From VRUE01 sp963753585 (lineage in GTDB: Bacteria > Actinomycetota > Thermoleophilia > Solirubrobacterales > 70-9), in assembly GCA_963753585.1 (NCBI GenBank), contig CAVWCU010000001.1, positions 1,736,001-1,800,000 of the forward strand: DNA of 64,000 bases, read 5' to 3'. A program made the position numbers and the translations under genes. How positions within the stretch are numbered: position 1 is the stretch's first letter; each line of letters starts with the position of its first letter. The notes under the pieces were generated by a model, which was not told the DNA's origin, ran no database searches, and saw only the letters and a list, made by a program, of their open reading frames with translations. This document shows positions 1 to 8,586 of this stretch, in pieces.

Positions 1-648
1 CAGAACTGCTCGACCAGCGCCGTGCGCAGCGTCGGCTCCTCCGACGTCGACCCTTACTCGGCGGTCGCGGCCGGTGTGGCGGCGCTCTACGGGCCGCTGC
101 ACGGCGGCGCCAACGAGGCGGTGCTGCGGATGCTGCGCGAGATCGAGACGGTCGAGAACATCCCCGCCTTCCTCGAGAAGGTGAAGGCGCGGGAGGCGAA
201 GCTGATGGGCTTCGGCCACCGCGTCTACAAGAACTACGACCCGCGGGCGCGGATCATCCAGCAGCACATGGACGAGGTCTTCGAGGCCACCGAGTACAAC
301 TCGCTGGTCGAGATCGCACGCGAGCTGGAGAAGCGCGCGCTCGACGACGAGTACTTCACCTCGCGCAAGCTCTACCCGAACGTCGACTTCTACTCGGGGA
401 TCATCTACGAGGCGCTCGAGATCCCGACCGAGATGTTCACCGTGATCTTCGCCATACCGCGCACGGCCGGCTGGGTCGCGCAGTGGATGGAGATGAACGA
501 CGACCCCGAGCAGAAGATCTCCCGGCCGCGGCAGATCTACACCGGCGAGCGGGGGCGCGACTACGTCGAGCTCGACGGTCGTCAGGGGCCCGAAAAGATC
601 GTCGGGCCGCCGGCGCGGCGTCCTAAAAGGCCCCGGCGGGGCGCGTAA
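1..648 (+). CDS. gltA: Citrate synthase, C-terminal part (5' end outside window)
   Basis: Condenses oxaloacetate and acetyl-CoA in the first step of the TCA cycle, in the cytosol. The reading frame is open from base 1, so the gene starts upstream; about 215 residues are visible. The family's active-site blocks are present: the GPLHGGANE histidine, FGHRVYK with the second histidine, and NVDFYSG with the catalytic aspartate. The tail after RDYVELDGR is an ordinary basic extension. Aconitase and 2-oxoglutarate dehydrogenase genes lie within 16 kb, so three TCA enzymes are loosely grouped. The next gene follows after a long inverted repeat. Family assignment is secure; only the N-terminal part is unseen. 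Confidence 0.95.
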   Translation, partial: QNCSTSAVRSVGSSDVDPYSAVAAGVAALYGPLHGGANEAVLRMLREIETVENIPAFLEKVKAREAKLMGFGHRVYKNYDPRARIIQQHMDEVFEATEYNSLVEIARELEKRALDDEYFTSRKLYPNVDFYSGIIYEALEIPTEMFTVIFAIPRTAGWVAQWMEMNDDPEQKISRPRQIYTGERGRDYVELDGRQGPEKIVGPPARRPKRPRRGA

Positions 649-659
649 CACGAGGGGTT

Positions 660-764
660 AGGCCCATCGGTCCTCCCCCCACGGAGACCGTCCGTCTCGC
701 AGTGCCACCAGTTGCGGAAGCGGGTCGCTCCCACAGCCTCCGTGGGGGGAGGACCGATGGGCCT
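660..764 (+). promoter_or_regulatory. Perfect 27-bp inverted repeat enclosing the RBS and start codon of the next gene
   Basis: Bases 660-686 and 738-764 are exact reverse complements, separated by 51 bases. The right arm contains the GGAGG ribosome binding site (748-752) and the ATG at 757. Folded as RNA, both would lie in the stem. The left arm starts 12 bases after the citrate synthase stop. There is no T-run, so a classic terminator is unlikely. It could control translation, or it could be one of the palindromic insertions seen elsewhere in this window. Confidence 0.6.
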
Positions 765-1137
765 TCGTATTCTGCGGCCCTTGGGCGCGTGGAAGCTGAC
801 GATTCGGGACGGTTCTGACGTTTCTCACCTGAGCTTTGGGGAGCTTGGGGAGGCTGTGGCGGAGATGAGGCGGCGAGCGCTGGAGATTCGGGCTGAGGGG
901 CCTGTGAAGGCCGTGTCGTCGTTGAGGGATTTTGCGCCGGAGGATCAGGTTCGGGCTCGGTTGCAGCTGAGCGGGAAGGGGTGGCTTCGCAAGCCCGTGG
1001 CCGGGGTCGACGTGCGGGGGGACGGGACGTTCATGCCGTTCCGGGGCGGGATGCGGCGCGAAGAGCTCGACCCCAGCGGGCACGACACCCCGTTCGACCT
1101 GGTGCGCGAGACTCTGGAACGCGATGGCCGAGGCTGA
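757..1137 (+). CDS. Hypothetical protein, 126 aa
   Basis: I do not recognise the family. The start at ATG 757 is chosen because GGAGG lies 4 bases upstream; a frame-open start at 712 has no such site. The protein is soluble, mixed alpha/beta in appearance, with an Arg/Glu-rich helix around residues 28-50 and no signal peptide or membrane segment. It overlaps the start of the next gene by 14 bases, so the two are probably translated together. Its start site lies inside a long inverted repeat. Codon third positions are G/C-rich like the neighbours, which supports a real gene. Confidence 0.6.
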   Translation: MGLRILRPLGAWKLTIRDGSDVSHLSFGELGEAVAEMRRRALEIRAEGPVKAVSSLRDFAPEDQVRARLQLSGKGWLRKPVAGVDVRGDGTFMPFRGGMRREELDPSGHDTPFDLVRETLERDGRG

Positions 1138-1432
1138 GATCCCCAAGGGCAGCTACGCCGCCGGGCGGCGGGTAAAGCTGCCCGCAGGCGCGGAAGCGCC
1201 GTACGCGGTCTTCATCAATGGGGTCGAGCAGCGCGAGGGCGACGACTACCGGGTCTCAGCCGGCGAGATCGTCTTCACCCGCCAGATCGTCAAGGAGAAA
1301 GTCGGCACAGGCCGCTGGCTGGCGATGTACCTGGGCCTCTTCGGCACCTACCGCAAGGACGAGACGATCGACCTCCAGTTCCAGCGCGCCGGCAAGACCG
1401 AGCTGGTCTCGGACCTACTCGTAATCCCCTGA
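1124..1432 (+). CDS. Hypothetical protein, 102 aa
   Basis: Small soluble protein of unknown family. The centre has alternating hydrophobic residues (YAVFINGVEQ, EIVFTRQIV, TIDLQFQ), which suggests a compact beta-rich fold. There is no signal peptide or membrane span. It overlaps the upstream 126-residue gene by 14 bases on the same strand, so the two likely form a small operon behind citrate synthase. Its 3' end overlaps, tail to tail, the end of the leftward nuclease-ATPase gene by 18 bases. Confidence 0.6.
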   Translation: MAEAEIPKGSYAAGRRVKLPAGAEAPYAVFINGVEQREGDDYRVSAGEIVFTRQIVKEKVGTGRWLAMYLGLFGTYRKDETIDLQFQRAGKTELVSDLLVIP

Positions 1433-3770
1433 GCCATCTTCAGCGGCGAGGGACGCCTCGTACTCCTCGAGGAAGCGACCGAATATCGCTTCGATCTCCT
1501 TGTCCTCGTTGCTGGAGGAGTCTTTCTCCGGGGCCTCCTTCACCGATTGCGCATCGGCTTCCGCCCATTCTTCCTTTTCCGCTTCGATCATCTCGGTTAT
1601 GTGGTCTTCTTCTTCCTGGATCTCCCAGAGCTCCCAGCGTGCAGACTCGACCTCGTCCTCATCCAGCTGCATGTCCCAAGAGCTCGCGACCTCCAGGAGC
1701 CTGTCGAGCTCTTCGTCCGAGTAACCCCACAAGAAGGACTGCGGGTCCTCCAGAGCGCGGTCGATGAATGCCTCCAGGCTCTCCCTCCACTCGAGGACGT
1801 CGCTCTCGGACACCGACTCCGGAGACAGCCGCCGCAGGGCATCGAGCAGCCGCCAGCGCTCGATGCTCGGCTTCAGCGCCGCCAGCCGTGGTCTCACCTC
1901 CTCGAAGACGGCCTTCCCATCGAGGATGTCGTGCTCGACCAGGCGCTCGAGCAGCTCAACTTCGTGCTGGTAGAACGTGCCGGCCTCGCCCGCCTCCTCG
2001 AGCCAGCGCAGCGCCGGAGCGGACAGCCAGGGCGCGGAGGACTTCCGGAACCACGGATTCTCGCAACGGGCCAGGGCATCCTTGAGACGGTTGCTCAGCT
2101 TCAGATCGCGGTCGTCGTCTTTCCTGAGCAGGTGGGCTGGGAACGCCCGTGCGTCTTCGATTGGAGATGCATCGAACACCCTGGCGAATGCTTCGTCGAA
2201 TGCGGGCCACAGGTGCTCCGGCGGCAGCTCGGAGTCTTTGCGGCAGGCGTCCCAGAGCCACACAACCTGCTCATGGGAACAGGCTCCCCCGAGCAGCGTC
2301 TCCGTCTCCGCTCGGCTCGTTATCACCTCTCGCTCGAGGAAGTCGAGCAAGGACGGGTTGATCAGCGAGCACGACGTGAAGCGGGATAGCTCCCAGCCGT
2401 CGAGGAAAGAGCCGTCCAAGGCGGAGACGGCTGTGGCAAATTGCGCCTTGTCCGCGCTCAGGTCGCGACTGGCGCACGAGGCGGTAAACGCTGTCTCTAG
2501 ATCCTCAGCCACGACCTGCTCGGGCAGGCCGATGAGCGCAAAGAGAACGGCCTTCTGGTGCTCGTCGAGCTCCCCGAATGGAGTCGCCCAGAGGTTGTGC
2601 GGCGCGTCGAGTACGGCCAGGCAGTAGCGACCGTAGCCCTGCCTCTCCTCCGCCCTCAGCCGGTTCCCCGCGAAACCTGTGATCGACTCGATCAGCCGGG
2701 GACTGAAATTGACGTGATCGATGATCCTCAGGTAGTCATCGCTGTAGACCAGTTGGCTCGCATCCCCTCGTCAAGCCGGGGTAGAAGCGGAGATGGTTGT
2801 AGAGGATCTTCGCCCGGTCCCCGCGGCTATGTCGCTCGGGAGTCAGGACGAAGATGCTGGCATCGTCCACCCCCCGGTACAGGGCCTCTGACTTGCGCCG
2901 GGCCTCAGTGAAGATGTAGTCGCGTGTGGTCATGATGAGTCGGCGCTTCCGCTTGGCAATCGTGCGGGCGAACCGGACCAGATCTTCCTGGTCCTCATCG
3001 CGCGCTTCGAACAGCTCCACGCGACCGAGGAAGTCGTCGAAGTAGAAGATCTGCTTCTCGTCGAGCTCGAGCAGCTCCCAGGCTTTGCCCAGCCCTCCCC
3101 GTGAGATCTCAAACGGCTCGAACCCACCCTCGAGGCTGTCGATCAGCAGAAGCTGCGCCAGCGTCGTCTTGCCCACTCCGGGCGGGCCGTCGATGATGAT
3201 GACGCCGCTGTCGCGGAGGACTCGGCGCGCCTTCCGAAAGGCCTCCGTCTCCACGTAGCGAGGAAGCCGCGGGTGAATTTCCTCGATCAGCGCATTGCGC
3301 CGCTCATATTGCTCAGCCGAGAGCTGACGGCGGAGCTGGGGGGCACCTGTGAACCACAGCTTCGGGTAATGGGTCTCGACCCCGGAATGGACGCTCATGA
3401 AAGCGAGAAGCTCCTTGCCGCCCAGCACGTGATCCCGCGACTCGACCAAGCTCTCCAGGATCTCCGCCAACTCGTCGCGCTGCGTATGGCTCAGCTCCAT
3501 AGATGTCACGAAGCGATAGCTCGCAGGACGGTCCCCACCCCACAGCCGCTCGTTCTCTTCGCGGGCTTTCCTTTTCAGGTCACGGAAGTCACTGCGGACA
3601 AAGTGCTTGCACTGGAGCACGTGGCGCTTGCCGTCGACGACGCAGAGGGCATCGACCCCGCCATCGCCACCGCGGGTGCCTGCCACGAAGTCGAGGCCGG
3701 TAGCCGCGGAAAGGAGCTCTGCCGCGAAATCCTCAAATTCGATGTCCGAAAGTGCTTCGAACCGGCCCAT
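1415..3770 (-). CDS. Mrr-like restriction nuclease fused to STAND-type P-loop ATPase (frame broken near 2767)
   Basis: Probably a single protein of about 785 residues, likely an anti-phage or DNA-sensing factor. Residues 1-110 look like an Mrr-type endonuclease domain: Asp40 in RGGDGGVDA and Gln53-Cys54-Lys55 form the PD-(D/E)xK-type site. A Walker A motif GPPGVGKTT lies near residue 195, followed by a Walker-B-like FYFDDFLG. This nuclease plus NTPase order is typical of nSTAND3-type proteins. The first frame runs 3770-2736 and ends in a stop. The second is open from about 2770 to 1415 and continues the same protein (ASQLVYSDDYLRIIDH onward) with a helical, Asp/Glu-rich C-terminus that may sense a ligand. 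A one-base change near 2767 joins them. It sits alone between housekeeping genes, as transferred defence genes often do. Real inactivation cannot be excluded. Confidence 0.75.
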
Positions 3771-3821
3771 TCGAAGCTTTATCGGTAATCCGGCCGACCG
3801 CAGTAGTGGCGGATGGCAGCT

Positions 3822-4764
3822 TCAGTTGAAGACGTAGAGCACCGCGAAGGCGGCGATCACGAAGGCGCCGGCGCCGGCGATCATGCCCTTGTCCCTGGAG
3901 ACCATCGCGGCGATCGAGCGGTCGTCGGCGCGGTCGTAGATCAGGTAGAGGTAGCGGAAGATGCAGTAGACGACCGGGGGGATCGTCCACATCATCGCGT
4001 TGCCGACGATCGGCGAGTCGACGGCGTAGATCGAGTAGCTGATCACGGTGCCGGTGGTGACCATGGCGACCATCTGGTCGAGGAAGGGCAGCGAGTAGTG
4101 CTCGAGCACGGGGCGGCTGCTGGTGCCCTCGTGCAGCTCGGAGACCGCCTCCTGGCGGCGCTTGGTGAAGCCGAGGAAGAGGGCGATCATGCCGGTGCAG
4201 AGCAGCAGCCATTCCGAGGCGTGGGCGTCGACGGCGCTGGCGCCGGCGGCGACGCGGAGGATGAAGAGGCCGGCGAGGGTCATCACGTCGACGATCACGA
4301 TCTGCTTGAGGCCGAGGCTGTAGGCCATCTGGGCGATGCCGTAGCCGACCACCATCAACCCGACCTCCCAGTTGACCGTGGCGAAGGCAAGCGCGATCGC
4401 GAAGACGGCCAGCAGCGGCGCGATCAGCCTCGCCGCGCTCTCCGAGAGCTCCCCCGCCGCCAGCGGCCGGAAGCGCTTCTTCGGGTGCTTGCGGTCGAGC
4501 TCGACGTCGATCAGGTCGTTGACGTAGTAGCCGGCGCTGGAGATCGCGCAGAACGAGATGAAGGCGAGCGTCGCCTCCAGCACCGCGTGCGGATCGTTGA
4601 ACTTGCCCGAGAAGAGCAGGCCGGCGAAGACGAAGACGTTCTTGATCCACTCTTGCGGCCGCCCGGTCTTGATCGCCGCCCGCAGCGGCGAGCGGCGCGG
4701 GACGACAGGCTCGTCGATCGAGGGGCGCCGGGACCGTCGGCTGTTCGGAGGTGATCGTTTCCAC
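3822..4764 (-). CDS. Decaprenyl-phosphate phosphoribosyltransferase-like UbiA prenyltransferase
   Basis: Polytopic membrane enzyme of the UbiA superfamily. The closest type appears to be the actinobacterial enzyme that moves phosphoribose from PRPP to decaprenyl phosphate for arabinose donor synthesis. The first Asp-rich motif is NDLIDVELDRKHPKK, which is characteristic of this group, and about nine hydrophobic segments follow. The N-terminus reads RPQEWIKNVFVFAGLLF in the same frame but has no start there; an ATG at 4764 (METITSEQ) lies in another frame. A one-base indel near 4720 in a G/C run would join them into about 313 residues, the usual family length. Without that, only an internal GTG at 4583 is available, which would cut the first helix. 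Substrate is inferred. Confidence 0.8.
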
Positions 4765-4790
4765 CGGTTCGCGGCAGCAGGGTAGCGCTG

Positions 4791-6443
4791 CTAGGGGTCG
4801 AGCAAGACGCCGGGGTTGAGCATCCCAGCCGGGTCGAGCTCGGCCTTGGCGGCGCGCAGGGCGGCGGCGAAGGGTGCGGGGCGCTGGCGGTCATACCAGG
4901 GGCGGTGGTCGCGGCCGACGGCGTGGTGGTGGGTGATCGTGCCGCCGCCTTCGATCACCGCCTCTGAGGCGGCGGCCTTGATCTCGTCCCACTGCTCGAC
5001 CTCGCCGCCACGGAGCGCGGGCGCGATCACGGTGAAGTAGGGCGCCGGCCCGTCGGGGTAGACGTGGGTGAAGCGGCAGCTGACCCGGGGCGCACCGGCG
5101 CCCTCGGCCGGTGCGCCGCAGACCTCCGCGACCTTCGCCCGCACCGCCTCCATCGTCTCGGCGTGGAACTCCTCGAAGCGGTCCCAGGTGATCGCCGTCT
5201 CGAAGGTCTCCGAGAGCACGCCGCAGGCGACGAAAGTGTCACGCAGGTAAGGCGCCAGCAGGAACGCCCCCCGCCAAGCCCCAACCGCGTCCGAGCTTTC
5301 TCCGCCGACGGGCCTATTTCCGGAGCCGGAGTCCGGTTTTCGGCCCGTCGGTCCTGAAGCGCGGGGGTCGCCGGGGGTGCCGCCGTGCTCGCGGGCGATG
5401 TCGAGGGCTAGGCGCATCGGTTCTTCGACGGGGAGCTGGGCGGACTCGAAGCCGAGCACCAAGAGGTTCTTCTCGCCGGAGCCGGCCCCGGTCGTTCCCG
5501 CCTCGAGGGCGTCGAGCAGGCGGCAGTTCGCGGGGTACAGGCCGGACTGGGAGATCTCGCGGACCGCCCGTGCCGCGGCATGGAAATCGTCGAACTCGAC
5601 CCCGCAGGAGGCCTTGAACTCGGGTCGCGGCCGCACCCGTACCCAGGCCTCGGCGATCACGCCGAGGATGCCCTCGGAGCCGATCAGCGCCCGGTCTGGA
5701 GAGGGCCCTGCCCCCGACCCCGGCAGCCGCCGGCTCTCCCAGGTCCCCCGTGGCGTGATCGCCCGCACCGACTCGACCAGATCGTCGATGTGCGTGTAGA
5801 GCGTGGCGAAGTGCCCCCCGGCCCGGGTCGCGACCCAGCCCCCCAGCGTCGAGTACTCGAACGACTGGGGAAAGTGCCGCAGCGTCAGCCCCTGCTCGCG
5901 CAGCTGATCCTCCAGCCCCGGCCCAGTCGCCCCCGCCTGGATCCGCGCCGCCAGCGACTCGGCATCCACCTCCAACACCCGATCCAGCCGCCGCAAATCC
6001 AAAGACACGAACGGCCTGTCCCCCAGCCGTCCCTCCACTCCCCCAACCACGCTGGTCCCGCCCCCGAACGGCACCACAGCCGCCCCCTCGGCCTCAGCCC
6101 AAGAGAGCACAACCTCAATCTCCGACTCGTCCCGCGGAAACGCGACCAAATCAGGCGGGTTCTCGAATTCCCCCCGAAACCCCCGCACCACGTCCCGGTA
6201 GGCCTTCCCCAACGAGTGCGACACCCGCTCGTAGTGCCCGTCCCTAAAAAGCTCCCCAAAAGCGCTCGGAACCTTCAACCGCGGCTCGCGCAGCTCAACC
6301 TCATCGAGCGGCACCGCCTCCTCAACCTCACCCCCAAACCCAAACCGCTCCCTAATCCCGGCAGCAGCAGCCACAAGCTCCTCTCTCGAAGGCGCCTGAT
6401 CCTCATACCCCCACCCCCAATGCTTGAGCCTCCGCTCGGTCAT
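4791..6443 (-). CDS. FAD-binding oxidase, alkyldihydroxyacetonephosphate synthase-like
   Basis: 550 residues of the VAO/AGPS flavoprotein family. AGPS exchanges the acyl chain of acyl-DHAP for a fatty alcohol to form an ether bond. Visible features are the PP-loop FAD site (VPFGGGTSVVGGVEG, near residue 125), a long substrate domain, and a C-terminal THHHAVGRDHRPWYDRQ block containing the AGPS histidine cluster. It lies just downstream of a fatty acyl reductase gene on the same strand, which would supply the fatty alcohol. Between IAREHGGTP and GAWRGAFL there is an unusual insert of about 30 residues (SGPTGRKPDSGSGNRPVG) encoded by a palindromic DNA segment. It could instead be a general glycolate-oxidase-like enzyme, but the HHH block favours AGPS. 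Confidence 0.82.
   Translation of the reverse strand: MTERRLKHWGWGYEDQAPSREELVAAAAGIRERFGFGGEVEEAVPLDEVELREPRLKVPSAFGELFRDGHYERVSHSLGKAYRDVVRGFRGEFENPPDLVAFPRDESEIEVVLSWAEAEGAAVVPFGGGTSVVGGVEGRLGDRPFVSLDLRRLDRVLEVDAESLAARIQAGATGPGLEDQLREQGLTLRHFPQSFEYSTLGGWVATRAGGHFATLYTHIDDLVESVRAITPRGTWESRRLPGSGAGPSPDRALIGSEGILGVIAEAWVRVRPRPEFKASCGVEFDDFHAAARAVREISQSGLYPANCRLLDALEAGTTGAGSGEKNLLVLGFESAQLPVEEPMRLALDIAREHGGTPGDPRASGPTGRKPDSGSGNRPVGGESSDAVGAWRGAFLLAPYLRDTFVACGVLSETFETAITWDRFEEFHAETMEAVRAKVAEVCGAPAEGAGAPRVSCRFTHVYPDGPAPYFTVIAPALRGGEVEQWDEIKAAASEAVIEGGGTITHHHAVGRDHRPWYDRQRPAPFAAALRAAKAELDPAGMLNPGVLLDP
5305..5351. repeat. Palindromic insertion inside the AGPS-like gene
   Basis: Bases 5305-5314 and 5342-5351 are exact 10-bp reverse complements; the loop contains smaller CCGGAG/CTCCGG-type palindromes. 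The segment encodes a Gly/Ser/Pro-rich stretch where relatives of the protein have adjacent conserved blocks. It keeps the reading frame open. It resembles the other hairpins in this window in form but lacks the shared end motif. Confidence 0.45.
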
Positions 6444-6468
6444 GAGCTAGTTCACCGGGAGCGCGTCT

Positions 6469-6561
6469 CCGGCGGGTGGCGCGGTGGCGGGGGTCCCCCA
6501 TAGCGGAGGATGCGCTGCATCCGAGCACATGGGGGAGGGCCGCCGCGACAGGACCCGCCGG
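6469..6561. repeat. Palindromic element with shared GGGTGGCG / CAGGACCC ends, intergenic
   Basis: The ends CCGGCGGGT (6469-6477) and ACCCGCCGG (6553-6561) pair exactly; inside are partial G-run/C-run arms ending in CCCCCAT / ATGGGGG and a small GGATGC/GCATCC hairpin. The inner flanks read GGGTGGCGCGG and GCGACAGGACCCGCC. The same flanks appear around the palindromes at 34857 and, with changes, 12608. It lies between the acyl reductase stop and the AGPS-like start, so it may also act in the mRNA joining the two genes. Confidence 0.55.
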
Positions 6562-6568
6562 CCAACCC

Positions 6569-8560
6569 CTACCAATGCACGCCTTTCATCAAATGAGCAA
6601 ACGCCACAGCCTCGGTGGAGGGCGCCCGATCCGGCGCCTCGTCGGCCTTCCCCTTGGCAGCCTGCGACTCCGGGAAGAGTCGGTACGCCTGGTTCAGGAT
6701 CCGATCGCTGGCCTTCGGCGCAACCGCGTAGAGCAACTCCCCGAAGGTGCCCAGCCGCGTCGCAACCTTCTTCGGCTGGTGGACCATCGCCCCGGCGATC
6801 ATCTCCGCCGCCTCCTCCGGCGAGGCCGCCGGGAACATGTCGTACATCCGCGTCGGCGCGATCATCGGCGTGCGCACCAGCGGCATGTGGATCGTCGTCA
6901 GGTGCACCCCGTCGTCGATCACCTCTGAGGCGATCACGCGGCTGAACGCGTCCAGCGCGGCCTTCGAGGCGACGTAGGCGGAGAAGCGCGGCGGGTTGGT
7001 CTGCGTCCCGATCGAGCTGACGTTGATGACGTGCCCGGACTTGCGCGCCCGCATCGAAGGCAGCAGCGCCAGGATCAGCCGCACAGCGCCCAGGTAGTTG
7101 AGCTGGATCGTCCGCTCGAAGTCGTGGAAGCGGTCGTAGGAGAGGCCGATCGAACGCCGGATCGAGCGCCCGGCGTTGTTGACGAGAATGTCCACCTGGC
7201 CGTGGTAGGCAAGCACTTCCTCGGCCATCCGCTCGACGTCCTCGATGTCGGACATGTCGCAGCGATGGATGTGGGCGACGCCGCCGCCCTGCTCGATCTC
7301 CAGTTTCGTCTCCTCGAGCTTCTCGATCGAGCGGGCCACCAGCAGCACCGTCGCGCCGGCGTCGGCGACCTTGACCGCGGTCGCCTTGCCGATCCCCGAG
7401 GAGGCACCGGTGATCAGCACCACCTTGCCGCGCACGGCGGCGCTCAGCGAGCGGTCCTTGAACAGGTCCGGGTCGAGGTTGCGCTCCCAGTAGTCCCAGA
7501 TCCGGTCGGCGTAGGACTCCAGTGGCGGCACCGCGATCCCCGAGCCCTCGAGCGCCGCCTGCGCCTGGGTCGAGTCGAAGTGGGTGGGGTAGCTGAAGTA
7601 GTTGAGCACCCCGGCGGGAATGCCCAGCTCGCCCAGCCCCGCCTTCATCACCCGCTTTGCCGGGGGGAAGAGGCGCAGGCCGGTGCGCATCAGCGAGGTG
7701 GCGGGGTCGGTGACGCCGGAGTCGAGCCGCAGCGTCGCCTGCGGCGCATCGGCGGCGCGGGCGAAGAGGTTGAGCATCTCGCCGGCGCTCTTCGGCGCCG
7801 GGTCGGTGAGGTGGAAGGCCTGGCCGTCGAGCCCCGGCTCGTGGGCGATGTGGTCGATCGCATCGGCCACGTAGTCGACCGGGACGATGTTGATCTCGCC
7901 GCCTTCGACGCCGACCGCCGGCAGCCAGCTCGGCAGCACCCTGCGCGCCCGCTGCAGCAGCTTGAAGGCGTAGTAGGGCCCGTCGACCTTGTCGATCTCG
8001 CCGCTGCGCGAGTCGCCGACGACGACCCCGGGCCGGTAGACGCGCCAGGGCCGCTGGCACTCCTCGCGCACGACCCGCTCGGACTCGTGCTTGGTGCGGA
8101 AGTAGGGATGGGTGTCGAGGTGTTCGGCCTCCTCGAACATGTCCTCGCGCCACTCGCCCCTGTAGAGGCCGGCGGCCGCGATCGAGCTGACCTGGTGGAA
8201 GCAGCCCGCCTCGATCGCCCCGGCCAGTTCGACCGCGTGGCGGGTGCCCTCGACGTTGGCGACCTCCTGAGCTTCGGCGCCGGCGGCCAGGTCGTAGATC
8301 GCGGCCAGGTGGAAGAAGTGGTCGACGTCGCCCCGCAGGGTGACCAGGTCTTCCTCGGAGACTCCGAGCCCGGGCTGGGCGAGGTCGCCGGCGATCGGCA
8401 CGACCCGTGCTCCGTTCGGCCCCCAGGCCGTGCGCAGCTCCTCCAGCCGCCCCCGCGACCCGGCCCGAACCAGGGCGTAGATCGTCCCCTCGCGATGCAA
8501 GAGCCGCTGCACGAGGTTGCGGCCGATGAATCCGGTGGCTCCGGTGACGAAGTAGTTCAT
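6569..8560 (-). CDS. Two-domain fatty acyl reductase (AcrA1-like: NAD-binding reductase + SDR)
   Basis: About 663 residues with two Rossmann domains. The N-terminal extended-SDR domain has GATGFIGRNLV at its start and YFRTKHESE as the Tyr-x3-Lys site; this is the fatty acyl-CoA reductase (male-sterility) type. The C-terminal classical SDR domain starts around residue 375 with ITGASSGIGKAT and has YVASKAALD. The order and length match mycobacterial Rv3391-type acyl reductases that reduce fatty acyl groups to aldehydes or alcohols. I chose ATG 8560, directly before NYFVTGATGF; a GTG at 8575 would add five residues. It is transcribed away from the 2-oxoglutarate dehydrogenase gene with only 26 bases between starts, so the promoters must overlap. 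Downstream lies the AGPS-like gene. Confidence 0.85.
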   Translation of the reverse strand: MNYFVTGATGFIGRNLVQRLLHREGTIYALVRAGSRGRLEELRTAWGPNGARVVPIAGDLAQPGLGVSEEDLVTLRGDVDHFFHLAAIYDLAAGAEAQEVANVEGTRHAVELAGAIEAGCFHQVSSIAAAGLYRGEWREDMFEEAEHLDTHPYFRTKHESERVVREECQRPWRVYRPGVVVGDSRSGEIDKVDGPYYAFKLLQRARRVLPSWLPAVGVEGGEINIVPVDYVADAIDHIAHEPGLDGQAFHLTDPAPKSAGEMLNLFARAADAPQATLRLDSGVTDPATSLMRTGLRLFPPAKRVMKAGLGELGIPAGVLNYFSYPTHFDSTQAQAALEGSGIAVPPLESYADRIWDYWERNLDPDLFKDRSLSAAVRGKVVLITGASSGIGKATAVKVADAGATVLLVARSIEKLEETKLEIEQGGGVAHIHRCDMSDIEDVERMAEEVLAYHGQVDILVNNAGRSIRRSIGLSYDRFHDFERTIQLNYLGAVRLILALLPSMRARKSGHVINVSSIGTQTNPPRFSAYVASKAALDAFSRVIASEVIDDGVHLTTIHMPLVRTPMIAPTRMYDMFPAASPEEAAEMIAGAMVHQPKKVATRLGTFGELLYAVAPKASDRILNQAYRLFPESQAAKGKADEAPDRAPSTEAVAFAHLMKGVHW

Positions 8561-8586
8561 CGCTGTTTCATACACTCATTCCAAGA

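Noticed and set aside
660..764. The 27-bp inverted repeat as a rho-independent terminator for citrate synthase
   Set aside because: No T-run follows and the right arm contains the next gene's RBS and start codon.
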